A stretch of DNA of 64,000 nucleotides from Acidobacteria bacterium Ga0074141 (lineage in GTDB: Bacteria; Acidobacteriota; Blastocatellia; Pyrinomonadales; Pyrinomonadaceae). The stretch covers positions 186,001 through 250,000 of the forward strand of contig LNDP01000015.1 of the NCBI GenBank assembly GCA_001464665.1. Direction: 5' to 3'. Below, one piece after another: positions 34,933 through 44,980 of the stretch; position 1 is the stretch's first letter; each line of letters starts with the position of its first letter. The notes beneath the pieces are model-generated. The model was not told where the DNA came from and made no database searches. It was given only the letters and a program-made list of their open reading frames with translations. The position numbers were made by a program, and so were the translations under genes.

Positions 34933-37824
34933 ATGACACAGAGCCTTTTTAATTCACGCCAAACCTTTCGGACCGGAGCAGGAACCGACGGGACCTTTTA
35001 TTCATTGCCGCAGCTCGAATCCGAAGGGATCGGACGGATAAGTAGATTGCCGATCTCGATAAGGATCGTTCTCGAGTCAGTTCTGCGGAATTTCGATGGC
35101 GGCCTAAAGGTAAGCGAAGAGAATGTTAGAAAACTAGCTAGCTGGAAGCCGAATGCAGAAAGAACGGCGGAGATACCGTTTATCGTTGCCCGGGTCGTGC
35201 TTCAGGATTTTACCGGCGTTCCGCTGCTTGTTGACCTTGCTGCGATGCGATCGGCGGTTCAGAGAATGGGCAGGGATGTTGGATTGATCGAGCCGTTGGT
35301 GCCGGTCGACTTGGTCATTGACCACTCGGTTCAAGTTGATTTTGCCGGTAGCGAGGCGGCCTATCAACGTAACATGGAGATCGAGTTCCAAAGAAACGAA
35401 CAGCGGTATCGCTTTCTGAAGTGGGGAACTCAGGCCTTCAACGGATTCAGCGTTATCCCTCCGGGAATCGGAATCGTCCACCAAGTCAATCTCGAATATC
35501 TTGCAAAGGGCGTTTTTGAACGCGACGGCGTTTATTTTCCAGATACGTTGGTTGGTACCGATTCACACACAACGATGATAAACGGCCTGGGCATTGTTGG
35601 ATGGGGAGTTGGCGGTATCGAAGCGGAAGCTGGAATGCTTGGTCAGCCGGTCTATTTTCTTACACCCGATGTTGTGGGTGTCCATATGACCGGGGCGCTA
35701 GCGGAAGGTGCTACAGCGACCGATTTGGTGCTTCGTGTGACCGAGATGCTTCGGAATTTGAACGTCGTCGGCAAGTTCGTCGAATTTTTTGGCGAAGGGG
35801 CGGCGGCCCTTGGAGCAACAGACAGAGCGACCATCGCCAACATGGCGCCGGAATATGGAGCGACAATGGGCTTTTTCGGTGTTGATGACAAGACCTTGGA
35901 GTATTTTCATTCCACCGGCCGCCAAGACGAGCATATAGATACGATCCGGAACTATTTTGTTGCGCAGCAGATGTTCGGCATCCCAAAGAAGGGAGATGTT
36001 GACTACAGCGAAGTCCATGAATTGGATCTGGCAACGATCGTACCTTCGGTCGCAGGCCCAAAGCGTCCGCAGGACCGAATCGAACTTAAGGAACTTTCAA
36101 CGAAGTTTCGCGACCTCTTCGCAGCGCCGACGGCAGATGGTGGATTTGGCAAGTCTGCAGAGCAACTCGACGAACGGTTCCCAGTCGAGCTCTGTGGAGC
36201 GGAAGAGTCTATTGTCACCGGCGGCGGCGATCAGGGCTCTGCCTCGATTCCGCTTCCGATATTCGGGGATGAAAGTGCGAAGGATACGAGCGTAAAGACC
36301 GAGTACGAGATGGTCAACAATCGGCCGACGCCGAATACGGTGGATATTTCTGGTGTGGATTGCCCGCCGGAACAGACGAACATCGGCCACGGTGATGTGC
36401 TTATTGCGGCGATAACCTCCTGTACTAACACTTCTAACCCTTCGGTGATGCTCGCGGCCGGCTTGCTCGCGAAAAAGGCGTCCGAACGGGGAATGAAGGT
36501 TCCAGATTTTGTCAAAACTTCTCTGGCTCCGGGCTCAAGGGTCGTAACCGATTACCTCGAAAAAACGGGTCTGCAGAAACACCTTGACGCGGTTGGTTTC
36601 AATCTGGTCGGGTACGGCTGCACGACCTGTATCGGAAATTCAGGGCCGCTAGACGGCGGGATCGAAAAAGAGATCGTCGGAAACGATCTAGTCGCCGCAT
36701 CGGTGCTTTCGGGTAATCGCAATTTCGAAGCTCGCGTTCATCAGAACATCAAGGCGAATTTTCTTATGTCTCCGCCGCTTGTCGTTGTGTATGCACTTGC
36801 GGGCACGGTTCTTAAAGATGTTTATAGTGAGCCGATCGGTCGAGATAAGGACGGCAGCGACGTGTATTTGAAAGATCTTTGGCCGACGCTTGATGAGGTC
36901 AGGGAGTTGCTCGCACAGGCCTTTGACCCGGAGACATTTAAGCGTCTCTATAGTGAATTTGCTGAACAGAACCCACTTTGGAACCAGATCGAAACGTCGG
37001 TCGGCAAAGTTTATGAATGGGACGCGTCTTCGACATATATCCAGGAACCGCCCTATTTTGACGACTTTTCGCTGGAATCAGGCCGGTTTTCGGACTTTCA
37101 AGGGGCTACGGCGCTCGCTATCTTCGGCGACTCGGTAACGACGGACCATATCTCGCCGGCCGGTGCGATCAAGGCAGAATCGCCGGCGGGGCGATATTTG
37201 CAGGAGCTTGGTGTCGAGCCGAAGGATTTCAATTCTTACGGTTCACGCCGTGGCAACGATAGGGTCATGCTCCGAGGGACGTTCGCCAATGTTCGGATCA
37301 AGAACAAGCTTGTAGCCCCGAAGGAGGGTGGTTTTACAAAGTATCAGCCTGATGGCGACGAGATGACTATATACGATGCCGCAGCCAGATATAAATCGGC
37401 CGGTGTGCCGCTTATGATCTTTGCAGGCAAAGAATACGGAACCGGTAGTAGCCGCGACTGGGCGGCTAAGGGCACCCGTTTAATGGGCGTTAAGGCCGTT
37501 GTAGCCGAGTCCTTCGAACGTATTCATCGCTCTAACTTGGTTGGAATGGGTGTACTCCCTCTTCAGTTCATTGACGGTGATACAGCGGAGACGCTTAAAC
37601 TCGATGGTACTGAGACTTTCGACCTGGTTGGACTAGAAAGCGGCGATGTCAGACCGATGCAGGATGTCACGCTACGAATTCGGCGGACAACCGGTGAGAT
37701 CGCGGAAACTTCGCTCCGACTTCGAATCGATACGCCGATCGAGCTCGAATACTACACGGGCGGGGGTATTTTACCGTTTGTGCTTCGGCAGTTGATCCGA
37801 ATGGGCGATGCCGCTACCGCCTAG
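34933..37824 (+). CDS. acnA: Aconitate hydratase A
   Basis: A 963-residue TCA-cycle enzyme converting citrate to isocitrate through a 4Fe-4S cluster. The ATG at 34933 ([12 protein letters not shown]) is the start; an in-frame extension upstream lies in the divergent promoter region and is unlike aconitase. The cluster cysteines lie in [10 protein letters not shown] (about 494-503) and [31 protein letters not shown]-like text ([13 protein letters not shown]) marks the swivel domain. It is longer than usual AcnA (about 890-915), mainly from extra residues at roughly 395-485. Candidate -10 TATATT lies near 34883. Confidence 0.97.
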   Translation: MTQSLFNSRQTFRTGAGTDGTFYSLPQLESEGIGRISRLPISIRIVLESVLRNFDGGLKVSEENVRKLASWKPNAERTAEIPFIVARVVLQDFTGVPLLVDLAAMRSAVQRMGRDVGLIEPLVPVDLVIDHSVQVDFAGSEAAYQRNMEIEFQRNEQRYRFLKWGTQAFNGFSVIPPGIGIVHQVNLEYLAKGVFERDGVYFPDTLVGTDSHTTMINGLGIVGWGVGGIEAEAGMLGQPVYFLTPDVVGVHMTGALAEGATATDLVLRVTEMLRNLNVVGKFVEFFGEGAAALGATDRATIANMAPEYGATMGFFGVDDKTLEYFHSTGRQDEHIDTIRNYFVAQQMFGIPKKGDVDYSEVHELDLATIVPSVAGPKRPQDRIELKELSTKFRDLFAAPTADGGFGKSAEQLDERFPVELCGAEESIVTGGGDQGSASIPLPIFGDESAKDTSVKTEYEMVNNRPTPNTVDISGVDCPPEQTNIGHGDVLIAAITSCTNTSNPSVMLAAGLLAKKASERGMKVPDFVKTSLAPGSRVVTDYLEKTGLQKHLDAVGFNLVGYGCTTCIGNSGPLDGGIEKEIVGNDLVAASVLSGNRNFEARVHQNIKANFLMSPPLVVVYALAGTVLKDVYSEPIGRDKDGSDVYLKDLWPTLDEVRELLAQAFDPETFKRLYSEFAEQNPLWNQIETSVGKVYEWDASSTYIQEPPYFDDFSLESGRFSDFQGATALAIFGDSVTTDHISPAGAIKAESPAGRYLQELGVEPKDFNSYGSRRGNDRVMLRGTFANVRIKNKLVAPKEGGFTKYQPDGDEMTIYDAAARYKSAGVPLMIFAGKEYGTGSSRDWAAKGTRLMGVKAVVAESFERIHRSNLVGMGVLPLQFIDGDTAETLKLDGTETFDLVGLESGDVRPMQDVTLRIRRTTGEIAETSLRLRIDTPIELEYYTGGGILPFVLRQLIRMGDAATA

Positions 37825-37937
37825 AATTTTTAAAATGTTGGAATAAAATCGATTCGGTTCCGAATTACAATTTGGCAACGCTCTGATTTGCCTTAAGCCC
37901 ATACTGAATTTGAACCAGAAGTTGGTCAGGAGTTGTT

Positions 37938-40565
37938 ATGAAAAAGTTGTTCTCTTTGGCGATTTGCCTTTCCCTCGTAGCTTCAAGCCCATTGATTCTT
38001 CAAGCCCAAAGGGGCGAGTCCAAAGGCCGGATGTTACCACCACTTGCTGACTACTCTTCAAAGCAAAGCACTGAAACCGCATTCGGGCCGGCTTTTGCTT
38101 ATGCCGACGGGAACGTTACCTTGGTCGAATGGACCATGATCGCGGAAAGGAACAGCTTCGGATTTAACCTGCAACGTCTTGGCGAGAAGGGGTGGGAGAC
38201 TGTTGCCGACGCTTTCATTGGCGGTTCAGCGTTGATACATGGTTCCCAGCTTGTTCCTGGTGAAAAATACAGTACGCTCGACGAACATGGTGCTGCCGGT
38301 ACGGTCTATCGTATCGAAAGTGTTTCGACCGTGGGTGCGATCACTTTTTCTGAACCGTTCACGTCGGTTCAAGTTAACGAATTGGCCGGATTCTCTGAGT
38401 TCCGCAATGCTGAAAATCGCAGGATCGCTCGTAGTCAAACCGGCACGACTGTTCGAAACACTCCAAATCTACCAAAAGAAGTTGCTTCCGAGGTCGAAAG
38501 CAATTCCCTCTCCCCTAATCCGGATGGGCATCGTTGGGTTGTTTCCCAACCGGGCGTCCGAATCGGCGTTCGGAAAGACGGGTTTTACCGTGTGACTCGT
38601 GCGGAGCTTGAGAATGCGGGCTTTAATGTGAATGCCGATCCTGCACTTTGGCACCTCTATTTAGAGGGAAACCAGCAATCACTCATCGTTGGCCCGAATG
38701 GTGACTACATTGAATTTTACGGTCGCGGTCTTGATACGCCGGAGAGCGATAATCGCGGGTATTTTCTTGTTGTAGGGCCGAGTGCCGGAAAGCGTATGAC
38801 GACGCGGGTTGCACGCCCAGATGGGAGCACTGTTCGAGCAAGAAATTATCAGCATCGCTTTGAATTCAAAGAAAGGATCAACTACACAAATCAAATAAGG
38901 AACGGTGATGCGGAGAACTTTTGGGGACGTCCGATTCTCAGCACTCTGCCCCCCGCGACTGTTCCCTTCAATTTGTCCAAAATCGACACCGACGCTCCTA
39001 CGGCGAATGTTTCTGTGCGAATCCAAGGTTTTAGCTCGGGTTTGCATTCGGTCCGCGTGACACTCAATGGACAGGTCCTCGGCACTGTCGATGGAGCAGG
39101 TCAACTGAACGTGGTCCAAACGTTTACTGTGCCGGTCGCGTTGCTACAGGACGGTGCGAATGCGATACTGCTTGCCGCAATAGCTCCGAATACCGACACG
39201 AACTTGTTTGACACACTAACGATCGATTTTGCTCGAAAGCACGCTATCGAAGGTGGCAAACTCGATTTCTATACCGTCGGCAATCGCGGGACGACGCTAA
39301 CAGGGCTGTCATCGGCAAATGTTCGGATTATTGATACCACCTATGAAAGCGATCCGATTGAGGTTATCGCTTTGAATCCTGTTGAGTCTGAAGGAAGTTT
39401 TTCGGTTCAGATACCAGCTGCCCGCCCTAAAACGTATCATGCTTTTGAACCGTCGCAGCTTCTTTCGGTCGCCGATATCCGACCGATCATCGGCGATTCT
39501 TTGGGTTCGCCGGCCAACGCATCTGAGCTGATAGTAATTGCTCATCCGAGCCTAATGACTGAAGCGACACAGTGGGCAGCTTATCGTCAATCGCAAGGCG
39601 TCAGCGTGAAGGCGGTAGACGTCAATGATGTCTATGATGAGTTTGGTTATGGTGTTTTGAGTTCTGCTTCAATAAAGTCTTTCCTTCAATACGCCGACCT
39701 TAATTGGACTGTTCGACCTGGATACGTACTATTGGTTGGAGACGCCTCGTACGATTCACGAAACTATACCGGTGCTGGCTTTTGGAATATGGTTCCGACT
39801 AAGATCGTTAATACGATCTTCACCGAAACGGGAAGCGACGAGTATTTGGCTGACTTCAATAACGACGGGCTATCCGAGATCGCGATCGGCAGAATTCCGG
39901 CTCGGACGCCATCACGCGTTCAAAATGCTCTGGAAAAGGCAGTTCGATGGGAAGCAAATCTTGTCGACCCACTGTCCCGTGGAGCGCTTTTTGCATACGA
40001 TGAGCCGGTGGGATATGACTTTCTTGCAATGAGCGTAAGGCTCCGGGATCGTTTACCACAGTCAATGAACACGACTTTCGTCGGAAAACCCGATGTTAAT
40101 TCGCTGGCTAATCTAATGGCTGCTATGAATAGCGGTCCTTATGTGGTTAATTATGCTGGCCACGGTTCGACGGGAGCTTGGTCAGGATCCCCGGTCTGGT
40201 TTAGTGTTTTCAATGTTAATTGTACGAACGGCGCGACTCAATGTTTGACTAACCTGAACAATGAATCATTGTACTTGATGCTAACCTGTTTGAATGGCTA
40301 TTTCGTGCAGACTACGAGCGACAGTCTTGCTGAGTCCCTTATTTTCTTAGAGGATCGCGGAGCGGTCGCATCTTGGGCATCCACCGGTCTAACGACAGCC
40401 GATGTACAAGAAATTATGGGACATAGGTTTTATCAGAAGGTTACCGAAGGGGCAATACCTAGGATCGGTGACCTGATCAAGGATGCAAAGTCTACGATTC
40501 CGGGCGGCACCGATGTCCGGCTATCGTGGGCTCTTTTCGGTGATCCGATGCTAAAAATCAGATAA
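37938..40565 (+). CDS. Peptidase family C25 (gingipain-like) secreted protease
   Basis: An 875-residue protein with a signal peptide (about 1-24) and AGGAG five bases before its ATG. An N-terminal beta-rich region precedes the C25 catalytic domain (from about residue 530: NASELIVIAHPSLM). The His of the dyad is in NYAGHGSTGAW (H742) and the Cys in LMLTCLNGYF (C784), matching gingipains. The protein stops right after the domain (ALFGDPMLKIR), so the C-terminal sorting domain that sends gingipains through the type IX system is absent. It is probably an extracellular or surface protease with another export route. Confidence 0.9.
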   Translation: MKKLFSLAICLSLVASSPLILQAQRGESKGRMLPPLADYSSKQSTETAFGPAFAYADGNVTLVEWTMIAERNSFGFNLQRLGEKGWETVADAFIGGSALIHGSQLVPGEKYSTLDEHGAAGTVYRIESVSTVGAITFSEPFTSVQVNELAGFSEFRNAENRRIARSQTGTTVRNTPNLPKEVASEVESNSLSPNPDGHRWVVSQPGVRIGVRKDGFYRVTRAELENAGFNVNADPALWHLYLEGNQQSLIVGPNGDYIEFYGRGLDTPESDNRGYFLVVGPSAGKRMTTRVARPDGSTVRARNYQHRFEFKERINYTNQIRNGDAENFWGRPILSTLPPATVPFNLSKIDTDAPTANVSVRIQGFSSGLHSVRVTLNGQVLGTVDGAGQLNVVQTFTVPVALLQDGANAILLAAIAPNTDTNLFDTLTIDFARKHAIEGGKLDFYTVGNRGTTLTGLSSANVRIIDTTYESDPIEVIALNPVESEGSFSVQIPAARPKTYHAFEPSQLLSVADIRPIIGDSLGSPANASELIVIAHPSLMTEATQWAAYRQSQGVSVKAVDVNDVYDEFGYGVLSSASIKSFLQYADLNWTVRPGYVLLVGDASYDSRNYTGAGFWNMVPTKIVNTIFTETGSDEYLADFNNDGLSEIAIGRIPARTPSRVQNALEKAVRWEANLVDPLSRGALFAYDEPVGYDFLAMSVRLRDRLPQSMNTTFVGKPDVNSLANLMAAMNSGPYVVNYAGHGSTGAWSGSPVWFSVFNVNCTNGATQCLTNLNNESLYLMLTCLNGYFVQTTSDSLAESLIFLEDRGAVASWASTGLTTADVQEIMGHRFYQKVTEGAIPRIGDLIKDAKSTIPGGTDVRLSWALFGDPMLKIR

Positions 40566-40585
40566 ACTGGAGTTCATTTTGAGAT

Positions 40586-40618
40586 AAAAAGGCATCCGAA
40601 TGAACCGGACGCCTTTTT
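40586..40618. terminator. Bidirectional terminator
   Basis: AAAAAGGC-A-TCCG (40586-40598) pairs with CGGA-C-GCCTTTTT (40606-40618) with one A-C mismatch. It ends the C25 gene on plus and the tRNA-Arg transcript on minus. Confidence 0.85.
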
Positions 40619-40625
40619 CAATTTA

Positions 40626-40701
40626 TGGTACTCGCGGCAGGAGTCGAACCTGCGACTTCTTCCTCCGGAGGGAAGCGCTCTATCCACTGAGCTACGCGAG
40701 C
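40626..40701 (-). tRNA. tRNA-Arg, anticodon CCG
   Basis: On the minus strand the sequence folds as a full cloverleaf: acceptor GCTCGCG paired with CGCGAGT (G-U at the end), D arm with GCTCAGTGGATAGAGC, anticodon stem CTTCC/GGAAG around loop CTCCGGA (anticodon CCG, reading CGG), variable region, and T arm with GGTTCGACTCC. The 3' CCA is encoded at 40626-40628. It lies just downstream in the same direction of nothing else; the lipoprotein cyclophilin gene ends 24 bases away. Confidence 0.96.
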
Positions 40702-40724
40702 GGAAACGGAATTATAGCACAGAG

Positions 40725-41357
40725 CTACTGCCTCGGTTCAATGCGGATCGTCTTGATGCGGACACTCTCGACCGGCCGCTCAAAGTCCTTTGGCTGGACG
40801 CCCGAGATGATCCGAGCATTGTTCATTCCCTCGATCACCTTGCCAAAGATCGTGTATCGCCGATCGAAGGCAGACTCACGCTTTAGCGTAATGAAGAACT
40901 GTGAGTTCGCGGAATTAACGTCGGGACCGCGTGCCGCGCCGACGATGCCAGAATTGTACTCGATATCAGAAAACTCGGCCGGCACGTCCGGCTTTTGAGA
41001 GGCACCTTGACCGTCGTTTTTCGGGTCGTCATCCTTCGAGTTCGGGTCGCCGCCCTGGATCACGCTGTCGTTAACGCGGTGAAAGGTAGTGCCGTCGTAG
41101 ACGCCTTCGCGGGCTAGCTCCTTGAAACGCTCGACCATCTTAGGTGCGATATTCGAGTAGAGCTCAATCTTGATAGTGCCGTAAGCTCCGTCGTTCTCCA
41201 TTTCAACGACCGCGATCTCCGGGTCAGCGACCGGCATGACGCCCGTTTTGACCGGTGCGTTTGTTGCGTTGCTAGCTGTAGGGGTATTGCCGCATCCTGC
41301 GGCCAACAAAAGGCTGAGCGACAGTGCCAATGTAGTTCCAATCGTTCTTCTGATCAT
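40725..41357 (-). CDS. Peptidylprolyl isomerase (cyclophilin), lipoprotein
   Basis: A 210-residue protein with a lipoprotein signal peptide and lipobox LAAGC (C22), so it acts in the periplasm attached to a membrane. The cyclophilin domain (about 48-208) has GTTFHRVNDSVIQGGDPN with the catalytic Arg, and SQFFITL further on. Cyclophilins speed cis-trans isomerisation of proline peptide bonds. ATGA overlap with dtd couples the two genes. A cytoplasmic paralogue is two genes upstream. Confidence 0.94.
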   Translation of the reverse strand: MIRRTIGTTLALSLSLLLAAGCGNTPTASNATNAPVKTGVMPVADPEIAVVEMENDGAYGTIKIELYSNIAPKMVERFKELAREGVYDGTTFHRVNDSVIQGGDPNSKDDDPKNDGQGASQKPDVPAEFSDIEYNSGIVGAARGPDVNSANSQFFITLKRESAFDRRYTIFGKVIEGMNNARIISGVQPKDFERPVESVRIKTIRIEPRQ

Positions 41358-41812
41358 TTTTCTTTCTTTAGATCGTCGGTATCGAGCCAGATCGTCACCG
41401 GGCCGTTGTTAACTAAAGAGACGTTCATCATCGCCTGAAACCGCCCTGATTCGACCTTCAATCCGAGCCGCTTCGTCCGGTCGATAAAGTATTCGTAAAG
41501 CCGGTTCGCTTCCGCTGGCGGAGCCGCATCAATGTATGATGGCCGCCGGCCGCGTCGGGCATCGGCAAAAAGGGTGAACTGCGAAACTACCAGCATCTCT
41601 CCACCCACCTCGAGGAGCGACAGATTCATCTTGCCGGCTTCGTCATCAAAGACCCGCAGATTCACGATCTTATCGGTGAGAATATCCGCTTCGCGTTCAC
41701 TGTCGTCCTTGCCCACGCCGAGAAGCACTAACAGGCCCTGCCCAATCTTTCCTACATTCTCGCCGGCGACGACAACTGATGACTCGGAGACCCGCTGGAT
41801 CAGGGCTCGCAT
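41354..41812 (-). CDS. dtd: D-aminoacyl-tRNA deacylase
   Basis: A 152-residue enzyme that hydrolyses D-amino acids (and glycine) mischarged on tRNA. Family motifs are present: MRALIQRVSESSVVV at the N terminus, SQFTLFAD (about 78-85) and the cross-dimer NNGPVTIWLDT near residue 140. It overlaps both neighbours (1 base with the cyclophilin upstream, 4 with the one downstream), so it sits inside a translationally coupled trio. Confidence 0.97.
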   Translation of the reverse strand: MRALIQRVSESSVVVAGENVGKIGQGLLVLLGVGKDDSEREADILTDKIVNLRVFDDEAGKMNLSLLEVGGEMLVVSQFTLFADARRGRRPSYIDAAPPAEANRLYEYFIDRTKRLGLKVESGRFQAMMNVSLVNNGPVTIWLDTDDLKKEK

Positions 41813-42306
41813 TAGTTGACTGCTTCTTCAATATATACGCGGGTCATCACTACCGGCTCGAGCGGTTTGTCGTTCGGGCTCGTTTCGACTTCCGCGATGG
41901 CGTTCACGACGTCCTGCCCCTCGATGACCTTGCCAAATTTTGTGTAGCTCGGCGGCAGCGGGTAATCGATGTGCATTATAAAAAACTGCGAGCCGTTGGT
42001 GTTCGGGCCGGCGTTTGCCATCGCTACCGTGCCGCGTTCGTAAACCCCGGCGTAAAGGTCGGACGTCTTGTCGATCTCGTCATCAAAGCGGCCGCCCCAG
42101 GCTGATTCACCACCAAATCCTTCGCCGAGCGGGTCGCCGCCCTGGATCATAAAATTCTTGATAACGCGATGAAAAATAACGCTGTCGTAATAATTTCGCT
42201 CGGCGAGAAGCCGGAAATTCTCGGTCGTCTTCGGCGCATCCTGCTCCAAAAGCTCAAATTTGATAACGCCCTTGTTCGTCTCAATTACTGCAATTCGATT
42301 GCTCAT
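41812..42306 (-). CDS. Peptidylprolyl isomerase (cyclophilin), cytoplasmic
   Basis: A 164-residue single-domain cyclophilin without signal peptide. SVIFHRVIKNFMIQGGDPLG (about 43-62) carries the catalytic Arg, and GSQFFIMHIDYP the active-site Gln/Phe. It probably works on cytoplasmic proteins, complementing the lipoprotein paralogue two genes downstream. It overlaps dtd by one base and starts 72 bases after the HAD hydrolase. Confidence 0.95.
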   Translation of the reverse strand: MSNRIAVIETNKGVIKFELLEQDAPKTTENFRLLAERNYYDSVIFHRVIKNFMIQGGDPLGEGFGGESAWGGRFDDEIDKTSDLYAGVYERGTVAMANAGPNTNGSQFFIMHIDYPLPPSYTKFGKVIEGQDVVNAIAEVETSPNDKPLEPVVMTRVYIEEAVN

Positions 42307-42378
42307 AAATCTCTCCTAAATTGAATAAATACAAATGAAAAAACTACCATGATTGCCCTCTAAACGCGAATTGCCGCT

Positions 42379-43242
42379 CTATCGGTCAAGAATGAACCTC
42401 CGTATCGCTTCGGCTACGCCAGCACTGTTGTTGTCCGAGGTGCGGTGGACTCCGTCGCGCTCGAGCAGCTCCCGGGCGGCGTTGCCCATTACCACCGGCG
42501 TTCCCGCGTATTCGAGCATCTCGAGGTCGTTGAAATTATCTCCGATCGCCATCACGCCCTCGTGCCCAATGCCGTGCCGTTCGGCCAGCTTCTGAACGCC
42601 GATGCCCTTTGAGGCGTGGCTCGGAAGAATGTCGAGCAGGGTGAAGTCGAGCTTCGGATAGACCGTCGCAAGGAGCGTTACCGTGTCGCCGAGCTCGGTT
42701 CTGAGCAGAGCTTCGAGCTTAGACATCGGCTCGCATCCGCCGGAGAACGAGATGTGAATGACCTGATGGTCGGGCACTGCATCCTCTAGCGAGAGCACGT
42801 GATGGACGGCTTCCTCGGCCTCGTCGCCGTGCATCGTCTCGGCCCAGCGGATGTATTGCTGCAGCGGCTGATTGTCCTCGGAGATGCGGTCGTAGATCAT
42901 CGTCCCTTTGCCGGCCGGGTCGGCGCTTACGAGGGCGTCGCCGCCATACTTTTTGCCGACGCGAACGATCTCGAGAGCGACGTCCGTGGCAAGCAGGGAA
43001 GCCTCGACCGTCTGCAGGGAATCGGCGAACTTCAAGAGTGCTCCGTTGTGAGTTATGAGCGGAGCGTTCAACTCAAGAGCCTGCCCGACGTGCCTTGCAT
43101 CTCGGAACCGGCGGCCGGTCGCGATGGTGACAAGAACGCCGGCGTCTTCCGCGGCACGTATCGCAAGCCGATTCGCCTCCGGTACCTTGCCCTGTGAATC
43201 AAGTACCGTGCCGTCAAGATCTAACGCAAGGAGTTTTATCAC
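42379..43242 (-). CDS. Cof-type HAD-IIB family phosphatase
   Basis: I choose the GTG at 43242, which overlaps the mltG stop as GTGA; the longer frame to 43290 would overlap mltG by 52 bases. The 287-residue product starts VIKLLALDLDGTVLD, the HAD nucleophile motif (D8, D10). The conserved IATGRRF and the C-terminal AIGDNFNDLEMLEYAG (motif IV) confirm a Cof-type sugar-phosphate or flavin-nucleotide phosphatase with a C2B cap. Substrate unknown. Confidence 0.93.
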   Translation of the reverse strand: MIKLLALDLDGTVLDSQGKVPEANRLAIRAAEDAGVLVTIATGRRFRDARHVGQALELNAPLITHNGALLKFADSLQTVEASLLATDVALEIVRVGKKYGGDALVSADPAGKGTMIYDRISEDNQPLQQYIRWAETMHGDEAEEAVHHVLSLEDAVPDHQVIHISFSGGCEPMSKLEALLRTELGDTVTLLATVYPKLDFTLLDILPSHASKGIGVQKLAERHGIGHEGVMAIGDNFNDLEMLEYAGTPVVMGNAARELLERDGVHRTSDNNSAGVAEAIRRFILDR

Positions 43243-44327
43243 TGTTGATTTGTGTTCTCCCTTTTGAGTCTTCGCTGTTCCTCTAGCCATCGTTGGTAGA
43301 TGGCTTTGCCTTTTTCGAAATCGGCGGCGGATGCGTAGAAGTGGTGCGAGCCGTCGTTTTTCCCTACATCGAGCACGTAAAATATGTAGCTCGTCTCGGC
43401 CGGGTTTAGGGCTGCTTCGATGGCTGAGGCTGAGACGGACGAGATCGGGCCGGGCGGGATACCGCCGTATTTTCGCGTGTTGTAGGGCGAATCGGCCTCG
43501 ATGTCGCTTTTGTGAATGGTCCCGTCCCAGCGGTTCTGCATCTTTGCGACATAGACGACCGTCTGGTCGATGCCGAGCGGAATGTTGCGCTTGATCCGGT
43601 TATAGATGACGGATGCGACGATCGGCCGCTCGGCCTCGACCGGCGATTCGGTCTCGATCAGCGACGCAATTGTGACGATCTCGTGCGGCGTTCGGCCGAG
43701 AGCCTTTGCCCGCTCGGTCCATTCGGGCTTCCAGGTCTTTCGAAACTGCTCGACGAGCATCGGCAGAATGGTCTTGGCCGTAGCGTCGGGCGGCAGCTCG
43801 TACGTCGCCGGGTACAGGTAGCCTTCGAGGTTTCGGGCGTCGGGGTCGAGGTCGCGGATCAGCGCGGTATCGTTCATCAGGGAAAGGATCTCGCCTTCGC
43901 TCATCGCCGGTTCGCCGGGGAATTGCTCGGCGAGCCGCTTGGCGATGTCGAAACGGGTGAAGCCCTCGGGAATGGTTAGCCGCTTCGTTGCGGTCGTGCC
44001 TTTTTCGAGCGTCTTTAGCACTTCGAGCGGCGAGATCGGAGAGGCAAAGCGGTACTCGCCGGCCTGGAGCTTGGATGCGTCGCCGGCCGTTCGCAAATAG
44101 AGCTTGAGTGCGAGAGGCGAGCGGACAATGCCCGCTGCGGCGAGCCGGTCAATGATCGCGTTCGGCGCGGTGCCGCGTTCGACCGAAATAACCTCGTCGG
44201 CCATTGTATGCTCTGTCTTCACGCCAAGCGAGGAATAGAGCCAATAGCTAACCGCTATCGCCGCCAAAAGCCCCATCGACGCCAGCACGAAAATGATCTT
44301 CAACAGTCTTTCCATCGCGTTTTCCAT
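43239..44327 (-). CDS. mltG: Endolytic murein transglycosylase MltG
   Basis: A 362-residue inner-membrane protein with one N-terminal span (about 7-29) and a periplasmic YceG domain. It cuts nascent glycan strands and is thought to set their length. The catalytic Glu lies in SLIETESPVEAERPIVAS and the following VIYNRIKRNIPLGIDQTV is typical. An alternative start is the ATG at 44315 (MERLLK). It is the first gene of the minus-strand run leading to the cyclophilins and dtd. Confidence 0.96.
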   Translation of the reverse strand: MENAMERLLKIIFVLASMGLLAAIAVSYWLYSSLGVKTEHTMADEVISVERGTAPNAIIDRLAAAGIVRSPLALKLYLRTAGDASKLQAGEYRFASPISPLEVLKTLEKGTTATKRLTIPEGFTRFDIAKRLAEQFPGEPAMSEGEILSLMNDTALIRDLDPDARNLEGYLYPATYELPPDATAKTILPMLVEQFRKTWKPEWTERAKALGRTPHEIVTIASLIETESPVEAERPIVASVIYNRIKRNIPLGIDQTVVYVAKMQNRWDGTIHKSDIEADSPYNTRKYGGIPPGPISSVSASAIEAALNPAETSYIFYVLDVGKNDGSHHFYASAADFEKGKAIYQRWLEEQRRLKRENTNQQ

Positions 44328-44430
44328 CTTACCAAAATCGGGCCGACGTTCTCATTTCGACAGTGTTTCGTTTCTATAAGGAGACAGCGCGTTTCTGAAA
44401 CAACTTGAAACGAATGAAAGAAACGAAACG

Positions 44431-44520
44431 CCTGAAACAAGTGAAACGCCTGAAACAAGTGAAACACCTGAAACAAGTGAAACGCCTGAAACAAGTGAAA
44501 CGCCTGAAACAAGTGAAACG
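44431..44520. repeat. 18-bp tandem repeat, five units
   Basis: Five head-to-tail copies of CCTGAAACAAGTGAAACG; the second unit has one change (A for G at its end). Degenerate GAAACG fragments precede it at 44400-44430. On the minus strand it reads as an apparent GVSLVS peptide repeat, but that frame has no other coding support. It lies 104 bases upstream of mltG in a 653-bp stretch (44328-44980) with no confident gene. Confidence 0.92.
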
Positions 44521-44814
44521 CCTTGTGTCGTCCTGAAAAAAGTTGACACTTTATGCTGCATCGTCCTGATATAGGTTGGCATTGTGATCTTAGTCCTGAT
44601 TTTTGTTCGTTCGATCGCGGCATTTTTCAATAGTGTTAATTTTTAATTCGGTAATTATTAGTTAGTAATTTCGGAGGCTTTCGAGTATCTGTCCCACTAT
44701 TCTCGATTTACATTCACGATTTACTATCCTCCGCTGTCCATTTTCTATACTCTCCGGACGAAAGGGAATGGTGATCCGTGAGATATGGAAGCAATGGATG
44801 ATATGGATGGTTAG

Positions 44815-44932
44815 AGTTGCAGAGTTGAAGAGTTGCAGAGTTTCAGAGTTGCGGAGTTCGCGGAGTTCGCGGAGTTCGCGGAGTTCGCGGAGTTACGGAG
44901 TTGCGGAGTTGGCAGAGTTGCAGAGATGTTGA
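44815..44932. repeat. 9-bp tandem repeat array
   Basis: Four exact copies of GCGGAGTTC (44851-44886) plus a fifth with one change, flanked on both sides by decayed 8-10-base relatives of the form AGAGTTGCAG. It lies just past the 3' end of the Crp/Fnr gene. An AT-rich patch (44636-44670) related in composition to the repeats at 2954 separates it from the 18-bp array. Confidence 0.88.
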
Positions 44933-44980
44933 GGGGAGAATGCGATTGGGAGATCGATCTTTTGATTTGCGAACTACTTT

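Noticed and set aside
44431-44520. Possible CRISPR array
   Set aside because: Units are contiguous 18-mers with no spacers and no cas genes nearby.
44352-44630. Minus-strand frame with repeated GVSLVS units
   Set aside because: It is only the 18-bp minisatellite read in frame (18 is a multiple of three); no other coding evidence.
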